Source: Nannocystis punicea
GTDB lineage: Bacteria; Myxococcota_A; Polyangia; Nannocystales; Nannocystaceae
Assembly: GCF_026965555.1 (NCBI RefSeq)
Contig: NZ_CP114040.1
Location: 8,964,001 to 9,028,000, forward strand
Length of the DNA stretch: 64,000 nt
Direction of reading: 5' to 3'
Notes under the pieces: generated by a model
What the model saw: only the letters and a program-made list of their open reading frames with translations
What the model was told of the DNA's origin: nothing
Databases searched by the model: none
Shown here: positions 35,586 through 44,412 of the stretch, one piece after another
Layout of the letters: each line of letters opens with the position of its first letter
Position numbering within the stretch: the first letter of the stretch is position 1
Translations under genes and position numbers: made by a program

Positions 35586-37085
35586 TCAGGCGCGGCGTGC
35601 CGCGACCCGACGCAGCCGCGGCGGCCACGGGGCGGCCCGCGCCGCGGTCATCAGTACCCGCGCCAGGCGACCGCGCGGCGGCAGCGGCTGCACCAGCGCC
35701 CGCGGCCGGCCCTCGCGGGCCCACACCGCCTCGGCCGCGCCCCAGCCCGAGGCCGCGGCGCTCTCCATCGACGACGGCAGGCCGGTGCGCGTCCAGTCGC
35801 CGGCGAGCAGCAGCCCGTCGATGGCGGTGAGCGTCGACGGTCGGCGGGCCTCGAAGCCGGGCAGCGGGGCCTGCACTGCCAGCGGGATCCGGTGGACCGC
35901 CGCGTGGCGCAGCCTCGCAGTCCGCGCCGCCGGCAGGTTCTCCGCCAGCTCGCGCCGCGTCCGCTCGACGATCGCCGAATCGCTCCAGTCGGCCACCCGA
36001 TCGGCGTCGATGATGTTGCTGCCGATCAAGGACGGCCGGCCGGTCCAGCCGAAATAGATGTTGGCGTAATCATAAAAGTCGCAATTGAGATCGTCGGGTG
36101 CATAGGCCCGGGCCCAGAATTGCCGGGCGGTGATTCGCCGGTCGAACCACAAATACACGCTGACGTACGCCACCGCCGAGAACCATCGCAGCGCGGCGAA
36201 CTCCGCCCGGCCCTGCCACGATTCGGGCAGCAGCGCCGCGAGGTCGCGCGGCGGCAGCGTGCTGACGACGTGGCGCGCGCGGAGGATCCGGCCGTCGGCG
36301 AGGCGGACCCCGGTCGCGCGCGCGTCGGTCCCGAGGATCTCCGCCGCCGCGGTGTTCGTCCACACCGGGTGGCCCGCCGATTCGACGGCGGCCCGGGCTG
36401 CGGGCGCGAACAGGTCGCCCAGCCCGACGCCGGGGAAGCCGACCCGCACCGCGTCGCGGGTGATCGCGTGATGGAAGGCGCGGAACAACGAGCCGGCCGA
36501 GCAGCGCCCCAGCGGCGTGTTCAGGATCGACATCGCCGCGAACTGCCAGTAGCGGCGCTGCATCGCCGGCCGCACGCCGAGGGCGGTCAGCGCCGCGCGG
36601 CCGTCGAGGCCGTCGAGGCGGAGCACGTCCTGCTCGTCGATGCCGAGCGCCACCCGGGCCGGCGCGCCGTTCGAGGCCAGGTCGAGCAGCCCGAGCGACG
36701 GATCGGCGCGCAGGCTCGCCAGCAGCTGCACCGGCGGCGGCAACCACGAGCGGCGCAGGTCGATCGCCCGCTCGCCGTCGAACATGGTGTAGAGCAGCGA
36801 CTCGGGCTCCCACACCACGCGGTCCGCCGTGCCCAGGCGTTCGAGGAGGCGGAAGAAGTTCGCATAACAATCGGTGACGATGTGCGGCCCGATGTGCACC
36901 GGGTCGCCGGTGATCGGGTCGGTCCAGCTGCGCGCGCGGCCGCCGAGCAGGTCGTCGCGCTCGACGACGGCGAGGCGCAGACCGGCGTCGAGCAGGCCGA
37001 CCGCGCAGGTCAAGCCGGCGATACCGCCGCCGAGGATCACCACATCGAACTCGAGCGGCGCGTGCACCGGCGCCAAGCGTCGCAC
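35586..37085 (-). CDS. FAD-dependent desaturase/dehydroxylase, HpnE-like
   Basis: 499 residues from GTG 37085. FAD-binding Rossmann motif VVILGGGIAGLTCAVGLLDA, then the GG motif LGGRARSW, and a C-terminal LLLAGDWTRTGLPSSMESAA. The latter, with TGLP-x-x-MESA, is the pattern of HpnE (hydroxysqualene dehydroxylase) and related phytoene/zeta-carotene desaturases. Length is typical (about 430-500). Predicted to be a membrane-associated flavoenzyme on a polyisoprenoid substrate. The HpnC/HpnD squalene-synthase partners are not in the window. A terminal Arg/Pro-rich tail is atypical. It is divergent from an SRPBCC gene with a 58-bp spacer. Confidence 0.83.
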   Translation of the reverse strand: MRRLAPVHAPLEFDVVILGGGIAGLTCAVGLLDAGLRLAVVERDDLLGGRARSWTDPITGDPVHIGPHIVTDCYANFFRLLERLGTADRVVWEPESLLYTMFDGERAIDLRRSWLPPPVQLLASLRADPSLGLLDLASNGAPARVALGIDEQDVLRLDGLDGRAALTALGVRPAMQRRYWQFAAMSILNTPLGRCSAGSLFRAFHHAITRDAVRVGFPGVGLGDLFAPAARAAVESAGHPVWTNTAAAEILGTDARATGVRLADGRILRARHVVSTLPPRDLAALLPESWQGRAEFAALRWFSAVAYVSVYLWFDRRITARQFWARAYAPDDLNCDFYDYANIYFGWTGRPSLIGSNIIDADRVADWSDSAIVERTRRELAENLPAARTARLRHAAVHRIPLAVQAPLPGFEARRPSTLTAIDGLLLAGDWTRTGLPSSMESAAASGWGAAEAVWAREGRPRALVQPLPPRGRLARVLMTAARAAPWPPRLRRVAARRA

Positions 37086-37143
37086 CGCGCCCCGCGCCCG
37101 TCAAACCGCGCCGCCCGGATCGCGTCTGCTAGCTTCCTGGCGC

Positions 37144-37590
37144 ATGCCCGCGTTTCACCTCCGCAGCGAATGGACGTTCCTCGCGCCACCCGCGACGCTG
37201 TGGCCGGTGCTCGCCGATTCGCCCGGCTACCCGCGCTGGTGGCCCGGCTTCGAGCGGGCTGAGCCGCTCGACGACGCCGGCGACGTCGTCGATTGTCGCG
37301 TCCGCGGCGACCTCGGCCTCACCCTCGAGTTCGTCCAGCACGTCGTGGTACGCGAGCCGCCCGCGCGGCTCGAGTTCCGCGCCGCCGGCGACCTCATCGG
37401 TCGCGGCACCTGGACGCTCGCACCCCACGACGGCGGCGCGCGCGTGGTCATGCTCTGGGAGGTCGACCTCGGCCGCCGCTGGCTGCGCGCGCTGAGCCGG
37501 CTGCCGCCCGTCAAGCGATGGATGGCGCGCAGCCACCATCGAGTGATGGAGCAGGGCCGGCGCAGCCTCGCGGCGATGTTCGGCGAATGA
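37144..37590 (+). CDS. SRPBCC-family (START/polyketide-cyclase fold) protein
   Basis: 148 residues from ATG 37144. AFHLRSEWTFLAPPATLWPV, then YPRWWPGFERAE and GRGTWTLAPHDGGARVVM are the usual opening, omega-loop and middle strands of the hydrophobic-ligand-binding SRPBCC fold; the C-terminal helix carries MEQGRRSLAAMF. Proteins of this fold bind lipids or polyketides or act as cyclases. It shares a 58-bp divergent promoter with the HpnE-like gene, so a carrier or binding role for an isoprenoid is a reasonable inference but unproven. Confidence 0.85.
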   Translation: MPAFHLRSEWTFLAPPATLWPVLADSPGYPRWWPGFERAEPLDDAGDVVDCRVRGDLGLTLEFVQHVVVREPPARLEFRAAGDLIGRGTWTLAPHDGGARVVMLWEVDLGRRWLRALSRLPPVKRWMARSHHRVMEQGRRSLAAMFGE

Positions 37591-37697
37591 TCGCCGCGGC
37601 ACGACGAGGAGCCAGCGAGCGCTACAGGACGCAGATGCGAGCCGAATGGCGCGATCGCCTGGGCTCGCAGTCCGCGCGGCGAGATCCAGTTCGCCGG

Positions 37698-38087
37698 CTA
37701 CTTCACGTGCTGGTAGATCTGGATCAGATTCCCGCAGGTGTCGGCGAAGATCGCCACGGTGACCTGGCCGGTGTCGGTCGGCTCCATCGTGAACACCACG
37801 CCGTGCTTCTTCAGCCGCTCGTATTCTGCGCGGATGTCGTCGACCTCGAACGCGGTCAGCGGAATGCCCTGCTGGAACAGCTCCTCCTGGTACCTCTTCG
37901 CCGCCGGATTCGCGTTCGGCTCGAGCGAGAGCTCGACATCGGCCGGGCCTTCCGGCGAGACGACGGTCAGCCAGCGGAACTCGCCGACCGGGATCTCCTT
38001 GCTTTTGACGAAGCCGAGCACCTCCGTATAGAAGCGCAGGGCCTTGTCCTGGTTGTCGACGACGATGCTGTTGAGCTTGATGCGCAT
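37698..38087 (-). CDS. VOC-family (glyoxalase/dioxygenase fold) protein
   Basis: 129 residues from ATG 38087, with a perfect AGGAGG 4 nt upstream. The opening IKLNSIVVDNQDKALRFYTE then VLGFVKSKE and the C-terminal FADTCGNLIQIYQH are classic for single-domain VOC proteins annotated 'glyoxalase superfamily'. One potential metal ligand is visible in ADVELSLE. It is probably cytosolic and dimeric. It follows an AraC-type gene on the same strand with a 60-bp gap, so they likely form an operon. Confidence 0.9.
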   Translation of the reverse strand: MRIKLNSIVVDNQDKALRFYTEVLGFVKSKEIPVGEFRWLTVVSPEGPADVELSLEPNANPAAKRYQEELFQQGIPLTAFEVDDIRAEYERLKKHGVVFTMEPTDTGQVTVAIFADTCGNLIQIYQHVK

Positions 38088-38147
38088 GAGACCTCCTGGA
38101 TGAATCGGCGCGGTGGCCGTCGCGCGAGAGTCTGACAGCTTCGCCGC

Positions 38148-38582
38148 TCAGTGCTTCTTGAAAATTGCGGGGGCCAGCGCCGCCTCGCCGCACATCAACA
38201 GCAGGCACCCCGGAATCAGCGCCCGCGGCAGCGAACCCGCCCGCGAGGGCACCTGCCAGCGCCGACGGTACATCGACGGCGCCACGCCGACGCGCCGCGA
38301 GAACAGATCGCTGAAGCTGCCGAGGCTCTCGAAGCCGACCTCGAAGCAGACGTCGGTGACCGAGTGATTGCCGAGCGCGAGCAGCCGCTTCGCCTGCTCG
38401 AGCCGCGCCTCGATACGATACTGATGCGGCGTCGCGCCGAACACCGCGGCGAACTGGCGGATGAAGTGATACGGCGACAGCCCGGCTTCGCGGGCGATCT
38501 CGGCGATCGGTGCCCGACCATCGGTCTCCCGCAGGCGGTCGCGCGCGCGGCACAGGCGGATCAGCGCATCGTGCGTCAGCAT
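38148..38582 (-). CDS. AraC-type regulator, DNA-binding domain only
   Basis: 144 residues from ATG 38582. Two HTHs: PIAEIAREAGLSPYHFIRQF and VTDVCFEVGFESLGSFSDLF. The ligand-binding N-terminal half of ordinary AraC proteins is missing, so it resembles the short stand-alone regulators (SoxS-size, but with an extra C-terminal hydrophobic tail ALIPGCLLLMCGEAAL). It likely controls the VOC gene immediately downstream, a pairing found in many genomes. Confidence 0.88.
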   Translation of the reverse strand: MLTHDALIRLCRARDRLRETDGRAPIAEIAREAGLSPYHFIRQFAAVFGATPHQYRIEARLEQAKRLLALGNHSVTDVCFEVGFESLGSFSDLFSRRVGVAPSMYRRRWQVPSRAGSLPRALIPGCLLLMCGEAALAPAIFKKH

Positions 38583-38912
38583 GGTCGAGGCCTCGCGACC
38601 GGGAGTGTAGCGCGGGACGCGGCTCGCAATCACAGCGCGGACCGAGGTCGCCGTGTCTGAAAGGTTGCGACCTGTCGCCCTGGTCGGCGGCGGAGGCGTC
38701 GGTCGACGTCGAAACCCTCCGCGCCGTCCGCTCGGGACATGCTCCGTTCGGCCTCGCGTTCCGCGCGTAGCACTCCTCACGCTCGTGTCGCGGTCCTCGC
38801 GCCGACGCCTCCATGAGCCCGGGCGCCCACGATCGCGAGGCGAGCCGTGTTGCGAGGGCCGGGCTGGACGCGAGGCCGCGGCTCCCAGGAAGCTGCAGTC
38901 GACCGCGGACCG
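38583..38912. other. 330 bp spacer, nothing recognised
   Basis: GC-rich sequence between AraC and the DUF6892-like gene. No motif-bearing frame or structure was found. Confidence 0.4.
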
Positions 38913-39422
38913 TCAGCCCTGCGGCGGCGGCAGCGGCCGCGCCGACTTCGGCACCGCGTCCATGCCCTCGACGATCACCTCCACCTTGCGCGCCCGCAGC
39001 TCGGCGAGCACCGCGGACTTCGCCTGCCCGCCCGCGAGCAGCAGCCGGGCCCACCGGAGCTCAGGCAGCTGCTGCAGCGGCTGCAGGTCCGCGTCGGTCG
39101 CCAGGGTCAGCTTCCTGAGCCCCGCGAGCCCCTCGATCCCCGCGAGCGAATGCACGTAGAACGTGTCGTCCTCGCCGTGCCACAGCGGCCACACCTGGTG
39201 CTGCACCTTGTGCCCGCCGCCCTCCCACCACAGCTCGTGGAGCCCCGCGAGCGCCCTGTCCGGCACCGCGAGCGACACGAGCGCTTGCAGAGTCTTGGTG
39301 TTGACGCGGTCCTGGCCGGTCGCCTTTGGGATCTTCCCGAGGTCGAGCTTGCCCGCCCTGCTCAGCGTCTCGACGACGGCGAGGCGGAGCGCGGGGTCTC
39401 GCAGCGCTTCGAACTTGCTCAT
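38913..39422 (-). CDS. DUF6892-like protein
   Basis: 169 residues from ATG 39422 (MSKFEALRDPALRLAVVE). I recall DUF6892 proteins as beginning with 'FKDF-x-FKLAVI' and containing 'DGG...WDGEDD-x-F-x-I-x-S...L..FPNLK'. Here the parallel segments are LRLAVVETLS, LHELWWEGGGHKVQHQVWP, LWHGEDDTFYVHSLAGIEGL and LRKLTLATDAD. The family appears to be an immunity- or LRR-like small cytosolic protein, but no function is established to my knowledge. It stands alone. Confidence 0.6.
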   Translation of the reverse strand: MSKFEALRDPALRLAVVETLSRAGKLDLGKIPKATGQDRVNTKTLQALVSLAVPDRALAGLHELWWEGGGHKVQHQVWPLWHGEDDTFYVHSLAGIEGLAGLRKLTLATDADLQPLQQLPELRWARLLLAGGQAKSAVLAELRARKVEVIVEGMDAVPKSARPLPPPQG

Positions 39423-39557
39423 GCCGCGACGATGCCCGCCGCGCCCGCCCACCACAAGCCCGGTCGATCACCAGCGGCCGGAGCCCGATGAATCACACCT
39501 TGCACATGCATCGCGTCAGGCGGATCGACGCTCGCGCCCGACGAGCGACTCGAGCGA

Positions 39558-40145
39558 CTACCTGGCGGCGCGCTTGGGGCCGGGGTGGCCGAGCAGGCGC
39601 CTGCCGACCGCGAGCAGGTTCTGGCGCAGCGTGTCGTCGTCGAGGTTCGCGTACTCGGGGGCGCCGCCGGCCATCGCCAGCCCTGTGAACACCACGTGCA
39701 CGGAGATCGCCTCGGCGAGGCTGGGATGGTCGCCGGCGAGGACCTTACGCATGCGGGTCCGGATGTCCTCGCCGCGCGGCGCCTGGAACGTCCTGTCGAC
39801 GACTCGGCGCATCCCCGGGTCGCCGTTGTACAGGCCGAGCAGCAGGCGCTGGCGCATGATGAGCTCGACGAATCCGCTCAGCACGTGATCGATCTGCGCA
39901 CTGCGGTTCGGCTTCGTCCGCGCCGCCTCGATGATCTGCTCGAGCTCGTGCAGCGTGGGCGCCGCGACCGCCTCGGCGATCTCGTCCTTCGTCTTGAAGT
40001 AGTAGTAAACCGCCGCCTTCGTCACGCCGAGCTCGTCGGCGATCATCTGCAGCGACGTGCCCTCCACGCCGTGCTCGCTGAACAGCTTCAGCGCGGTGTC
40101 GAGCAGTCGCGATCGGGTGTCGTTGGCGGCGGTGTTGGCGGTCAT
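39558..40145 (-). CDS. TetR regulator divergent from P450/ferredoxin
   Basis: 195 residues from ATG 40145. HTH: LQMIADELGVTKAAVYYYF, preceded by LLDTALKLFSEHGVEGTS; a C-terminal ligand domain typical of TetR_C families. The 186-bp divergent region toward the P450 gene contains two copies of the palindrome GCCGATCGGC 23 bp apart, likely operators. It probably represses the P450-ferredoxin operon and itself until the P450 substrate or a related ligand binds. Confidence 0.9.
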   Translation of the reverse strand: MTANTAANDTRSRLLDTALKLFSEHGVEGTSLQMIADELGVTKAAVYYYFKTKDEIAEAVAAPTLHELEQIIEAARTKPNRSAQIDHVLSGFVELIMRQRLLLGLYNGDPGMRRVVDRTFQAPRGEDIRTRMRKVLAGDHPSLAEAISVHVVFTGLAMAGGAPEYANLDDDTLRQNLLAVGRRLLGHPGPKRAAR

Positions 40146-40235
40146 CTGTCCTCCTCACGGAGAGCGACACAGTACCGCGCTCCTCGCCGTCGGGCGATGT
40201 CCGAGGATCGGCGCGCCGGCAACAAACCACACACT

Positions 40236-40272
40236 TGCCGATCGGCTTGCACGCCACTAGCCGATCGGCTAG
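40236..40272. promoter_or_regulatory. Tandem palindromic operators for the P450 TetR
   Basis: GCCGATCGGC occurs at 40237-40246 and again within the perfect 16-bp palindrome CTAGCCGATCGGCTAG at 40257-40272; the centres are 23 bp apart, about two helical turns. The position between divergent TetR and P450 genes fits cooperative binding of two dimers. Confidence 0.7.
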
Positions 40273-40331
40273 CCTGGAGCCGGCTCGCGGAAAGGGCACA
40301 CTTTCCGCATTGGGACCGAACCGAGGTAGAC

Positions 40332-41531
40332 ATGTCGTCCGAGCTCATTTCGCCGCTTTCCATGACCCGAACCTGCCCGTACGCGCCGCCCGCCGAGCAT
40401 CGCCGGCTCCGCGAAGAGGCGCCCATCGCCAAGGTGAAGCTGCCCAATGGCAGGACAACGTGGGCAGTGACCAAACACGAGCACATCCGGGCGATCCTGT
40501 CCGATCCGCGGTTCAGCTCGAACCGGCGCGATCCCGGCTTTCCCTCGCTGTCCCGTGAGCCTCCGCCCGCGAGCGACCTCAAGAAGCTGCTGCTCGAGCT
40601 CGACCCGCCCGAGCACGGGCAGGCGCGCCGGACGGTGCTCGGCGAGTTCACGGTCCAGCGGACGCAGGCGCTGGGGCCGCGGATCCAGCAGATCGTGGAC
40701 CAGCACATCGACGCGATGCTGGCCGGCCCGCGCCCGGTCGATCTGGTGCAGGCGTTCTCCCTGCCGGTGCCCTCTCTGGTGATTTGCGAGCTGCTCGGCG
40801 TGCCCTACGCCGATCACGAGTTCTTCCAGACCCGCTCCGGCACGCTCGTCAATCAGAAGAGCACGGCCGAGGAGGTCGCGCGGGCGACCGGCGAGCTCAT
40901 GATGTATCTGGGCAAGCTGGTGGCCGCCAAGGCGCAGGAGCCCACCGACGATCTGCTGGGCCGCCAGATCGCCAAGCAGCGCGAGACCGGCGAGGTCGAC
41001 TTCGGGGACCTGGTCGCCATGGCGTTCCTCCTGCTGATCGCCGGGCACGAGACCACCGCGAACATGATCTCCCTCAGCACCCTGGTCCTGCTGCAGCAGC
41101 CGGAGAAGCTGGCCGCCCTCCGCCAGGACCCCGCGAAGACCCTGGCCGCCGTCGAGGAGCTGCTGCGCTACTTCACCATCGCCGAGCAGGCGCTCGGCCG
41201 GGTCGCGCGCGAGGACGTGGAGCTGGGCGGCGTGCAGATCCGGGCCGGAGAGGGCGTCCTCTTGCTGGCCAACACGGGCAACCGAGATCCGCAGGTGTTC
41301 GAGAACGCGGACGAGCTCGACCTCGACCGCGGCTCCCGCAACCACCTCGCGTTCGGCTTCGGCCCGCACCAGTGCCTCGGCCAGAACCTCGCCCGCCTCG
41401 AGCTGCAGATCGTCATCGACACCCTGTTCCGGCGGATCCCCGAGCTGCGGTCCGCGGTGCCCGTGGACGAGCTCTCGTTCAAGACCGACGCCACGGTCTA
41501 CGGCATCCGCGAGTTCCCCGTCACCTGGTGA
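40332..41531 (+). CDS. Cytochrome P450, CYP105-like class I
   Basis: 399 residues from ATG 40332 (GAGG upstream). Motifs: I-helix LLIAGHETTAN, ExxR as EELLR, and heme loop FGFGPHQCLGQNLARLE with Cys348. TCPYAPPAEHRRLREEAP at the N-terminus and the size are typical of actinobacterial/myxobacterial CYP105 and CYP107-type soluble enzymes. A 3Fe-4S ferredoxin gene starts 19 bp after its stop, giving the immediate electron donor; a ferredoxin reductase is not nearby. The substrate is unknown; control by the divergent TetR suggests a xenobiotic or secondary-metabolite role. Confidence 0.95.
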   Translation: MSSELISPLSMTRTCPYAPPAEHRRLREEAPIAKVKLPNGRTTWAVTKHEHIRAILSDPRFSSNRRDPGFPSLSREPPPASDLKKLLLELDPPEHGQARRTVLGEFTVQRTQALGPRIQQIVDQHIDAMLAGPRPVDLVQAFSLPVPSLVICELLGVPYADHEFFQTRSGTLVNQKSTAEEVARATGELMMYLGKLVAAKAQEPTDDLLGRQIAKQRETGEVDFGDLVAMAFLLLIAGHETTANMISLSTLVLLQQPEKLAALRQDPAKTLAAVEELLRYFTIAEQALGRVAREDVELGGVQIRAGEGVLLLANTGNRDPQVFENADELDLDRGSRNHLAFGFGPHQCLGQNLARLELQIVIDTLFRRIPELRSAVPVDELSFKTDATVYGIREFPVTW

Positions 41532-41550
41532 GCAGAGAGGAAGAAGAATC

Positions 41551-41742
41551 ATGCGAGTCCTTGTCGACGAGAACAAGTGCTGCGGCGCCGGTCAATGCGT
41601 GATGATCGCGCCGCGAGTGTTCGACCAGCGGGACGACGGCATCGTGATCCTGCTCGACGAATCGCCGCCGAAGGAGCTGCACCCGGCAGTCCGCGAGGCG
41701 GCGTGCGTGTGCCCCGGCGCCGCGATCGTGCTGGAAGAGTGA
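41551..41742 (+). CDS. [3Fe-4S]-type ferredoxin partner of P450
   Basis: 63 residues from ATG 41551, with GAGGAAG upstream. The cluster ligands follow the P450-ferredoxin pattern C-x2-A-x2-C (CCGAGQC, residues 10-16) and a distal CxCP-like pair (ACVCPGAAI), where the missing second Cys of a 4Fe motif makes a 3Fe-4S cluster likely. VFDQRDDGIV is typical. It shuttles electrons from a reductase to the upstream P450. Confidence 0.95.
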   Translation: MRVLVDENKCCGAGQCVMIAPRVFDQRDDGIVILLDESPPKELHPAVREAACVCPGAAIVLEE

Positions 41743-41966
41743 ACGCGGCGCTCCGCGCCTGCCACGATTCTCGCCTGCTACGATTCGCGATCACCGCGAT
41801 CGCCGGGGCCCTCTCGGGCCGCGGCGGGTGCCCTCGGCCGTTCGCGCCGACCACCAGCCGTCTCGCGGGTCGCGCAGGGCCCCCGGCGGTCGGCCGCGGG
41901 CCAAATCCCCCGGGGTGACGCCGCCGGCCCGATCGCCCACGGCCAGGCGCTGGCGCTCTTCGGCGT

Positions 41967-43526
41967 CTAGAGGGGCTGCCGGGCGCCGGCGAAAGTGGGC
42001 TTGTCCGTGGCGATCGGCTGCATGAAGAAGTCGAACCGGGGATCCCCTTCCTCCCACATCGCCTTGTCTTCAAGGGGGCCGTTCTTGGGGGTATACACGT
42101 CTTCCACCGGCGCGTTGAACCACTCGGTCATGACATTATTGACATCGTCCTCGTCGACCGCCTCGTACATCACACTGTGCTGGAAGGTGAGCCCTTGGCC
42201 GCATTCCGAGTCGACGAACTCGGCGACTCCGACGACGGCAGAGTTTCGCACCAGGACTTCATGCATATCCCCGTTACACGCGAACGTCGAAACGCCATTA
42301 ATCAGTCGATTTCGCGCGATGGTCGAGTACGTGATGAGAGCTTTGGCGCCATTGAGGAAGTGGAACGCGGGCTGCTGCGCCCCCTGAGCACCGCTGTCGA
42401 GGATGAAGCTGTTCTCGATCCAAAGATTTCCGCCCGACAACTTTAACCCCGCCCCACACCGCGCGATTCTTGCGCGATGAATAGACACATCACAGGACGA
42501 CGCATCGATCGCCAGCGCGTTATTGATATTATTTCCTTCCCAGAAAGTATCATGGGCGTAGAACCTCCCCGCCGTACACTTGACCAGCGAGATTGAAGCG
42601 AAGCGGAGCTTTACGGATGACAGATACAATCGGCTATTGGAAACCGTCAGGGTCGGGCCAATAATGTTGGCGCCGTTGATCTCGGGCGTCAACGATTTGT
42701 GCTTGACGATGGCCACCGCCTTCCCTTCGTCAATCGACAGCCCCCCGGGAGCTTGAGTGCCGGAGATCAGGCGGATCGTGACCTTCGGCAGCTCGGAGGG
42801 CACATCCGTCAATTTGCAGAACGCCGAATCCTCGCTCAGGCCGGTCTTCGCCTGACAATCGACATTGCTGCCTTGTACGTAGACGACCGCCTCCGGTTCG
42901 TCCGGAAAACAGGCCCCCTCCAGGATGTCGCACGCCGAGTCGGGGCACTGCGCGTGTTCGGTGCACGGGACACACTTGTTCGTCAGGGGATCGCAGGCCG
43001 GCGTGTCACCGCTGCACAACTGCGCGTCGTCCGGCGTGCACTCGACGCACTTGTCGCTCGCGGCGTCGCACACGGGAGCCAGCGCATCGACGGCGGCGCA
43101 GGGCGTTTCGGCCGGCAACGACGTGCACCCGACGCACTGGCCGGCGACGCAGTACAGATCTCCGCAAGCCAGGTCTTTCGGGTTGTTCGGGTCACACTCG
43201 GGACCGCCCGCGGAGGACGAGCTCGAGCTCGCCTCGGTGGCCGACTCCGACTCGCTGCCGGCCGAGGAGCTCGTCGTCGTGCTCGTCGTCGTGCCCGTCG
43301 TCGCGCTCGTCGTCGTGCTCGACGTGAGCGCAGAGGGTTCGGTGTCCGAGCTCGGAGCGTCGGTGGTGTCGATCGCGGACGTCGAGCCCGGCTTGTCCTG
43401 CAACGTCGGGTTGTAGAAGCAACCGAGCGCGAGAGAAGCCGCCATCACCCACGGCGCCGCGGCCCACCGGGCTCCTCTGCGCAGAATCACGGCTCCATGG
43501 AGCAGACGTCTCGGTGGCGAAGACAC
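41967..43526 (-). CDS. Secreted Cys-rich beta-helix lipoprotein
   Basis: 519 residues from GTG 43526 (AAGGAG 6 nt upstream). A signal peptide with lipobox-like ASLALGC is followed by a very Ser/Thr-rich linker, then a Cys-rich region of at least ten Cys with repeats of the form C-V-x-C-T-x-D/E-x-x-x-C (CVECTPDDAQLC, CVPCTEHAQC). The C-terminal about 300 residues form a right-handed parallel beta-helix-like repeat (SNSRLYLSSVKLRFASISLV, SSCDVSIHRARIARCGAGLK). The codon usage is visibly less GC-biased in the helix part (42.1-42.7 kb), suggesting relaxed selection or transfer. Likely surface adhesin or structural protein; it follows the TPR-like gene by 16 bp in one operon. Confidence 0.82.
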   Translation of the reverse strand: MSSPPRRLLHGAVILRRGARWAAAPWVMAASLALGCFYNPTLQDKPGSTSAIDTTDAPSSDTEPSALTSSTTTSATTGTTTSTTTSSSAGSESESATEASSSSSSAGGPECDPNNPKDLACGDLYCVAGQCVGCTSLPAETPCAAVDALAPVCDAASDKCVECTPDDAQLCSGDTPACDPLTNKCVPCTEHAQCPDSACDILEGACFPDEPEAVVYVQGSNVDCQAKTGLSEDSAFCKLTDVPSELPKVTIRLISGTQAPGGLSIDEGKAVAIVKHKSLTPEINGANIIGPTLTVSNSRLYLSSVKLRFASISLVKCTAGRFYAHDTFWEGNNINNALAIDASSCDVSIHRARIARCGAGLKLSGGNLWIENSFILDSGAQGAQQPAFHFLNGAKALITYSTIARNRLINGVSTFACNGDMHEVLVRNSAVVGVAEFVDSECGQGLTFQHSVMYEAVDEDDVNNVMTEWFNAPVEDVYTPKNGPLEDKAMWEEGDPRFDFFMQPIATDKPTFAGARQPL

Positions 43527-43542
43527 GGCGAGCTCCTTCGAA

Positions 43543-44412
43543 TCAGAAATGAAACGACCAGACGAAACCGGCCGTGTTCCGGCCGAGGACCGGGGCGGCC
43601 TTGCCCGCGGCGCGGCGACGAGCCGCCACGGCGAGCAACGCCGCGCCTGCTCCGACGAGCAGCGGGCCGACGACCAGCCCGGCGACCGCGAGGTTGTTCG
43701 CCGCCCGTCCCCTGTCATCGATCTCCGCGCAGAGCCCCTCGGGCGGTCGATAGCAACCGTTGGCGGGGTCTTCGATCTGGCGCTCGACGACGTCGGCCCG
43801 CGCGACGCCCGCGGCGAACAGCGCCAACATGCCGACGCCGCCCCCCAGCGAGACCCCGCCGGCCGCTGCGAGCCCCTTCCAGGGCTTCACGGGTCGCGGG
43901 CTCGGAGGCGGCGATGCGACCGCTGGCGCCGGTACGTACAATTTCGCGGCCTCCTCGGCCTGACGCCGCGCATCGTACGCGTCGACCATGATGCGATACC
44001 TGTCGCGCAACTCTCGGACCGCGTCGGGCAGCGGCGTCGGCCCGTAGGCCTCTGCCAGCTGCGCGGCATAGCGGTCGAACACGGCCAGCGCTTCGCGGAT
44101 GACGTCCTCCTTGACCCCGTTCGGCTCGGCGCGCCGATAGGCGTCGGCGATGTACTCGTAGAAGCTCCTCCGCTGCGCCCGGGTCTCTTGCGTCTCCGGA
44201 ACCATCTCGACCGCGTCCGTCCATGTCCGCGCCGCCGGCAGGAACTTTCCCGCGTCGTAGAGGGTTTGCGCCGCGAGGTGCGCGGCGTCGAGGGCGGCCG
44301 CCGCCGAATCGATCTTCGGAGGCGGCCCGGCAGCCGCCGCCGGAATCGGCGCAAGAACGGCCAGTGAGATCGAAAGGCCGAAGCCGATGACGCGATTTCT
44401 CAAAGAGGGCAC
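43543..44412 (-). CDS. Secreted/membrane alpha-helical protein of kinase-linked operon
   Basis: 289 residues from GTG 44412 (VPSLRNRVIGFGLSISLAVL signal sequence); ATG 44475 is an alternative. After the signal peptide comes a TPR-like helical region (AAQTLYDAGKFLPAARTWTD, SFYEYIADAYRRAE), a Pro-rich spacer (PPPSPRPVKPWKG), then two C-terminal hydrophobic helices (AAAGGVSLGGGVGMLALFAA and VAGLVVGPLLVGAGAALL). This build is common in myxobacterial proteins encoded next to Ser/Thr kinases. It is divergent from the kinase at 44631 and co-oriented with the beta-helix lipoprotein gene, whose Shine-Dalgarno lies directly after its stop. Confidence 0.75.
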   Translation of the reverse strand: MPSLRNRVIGFGLSISLAVLAPIPAAAAGPPPKIDSAAAALDAAHLAAQTLYDAGKFLPAARTWTDAVEMVPETQETRAQRRSFYEYIADAYRRAEPNGVKEDVIREALAVFDRYAAQLAEAYGPTPLPDAVRELRDRYRIMVDAYDARRQAEEAAKLYVPAPAVASPPPSPRPVKPWKGLAAAGGVSLGGGVGMLALFAAGVARADVVERQIEDPANGCYRPPEGLCAEIDDRGRAANNLAVAGLVVGPLLVGAGAALLAVAARRRAAGKAAPVLGRNTAGFVWSFHF

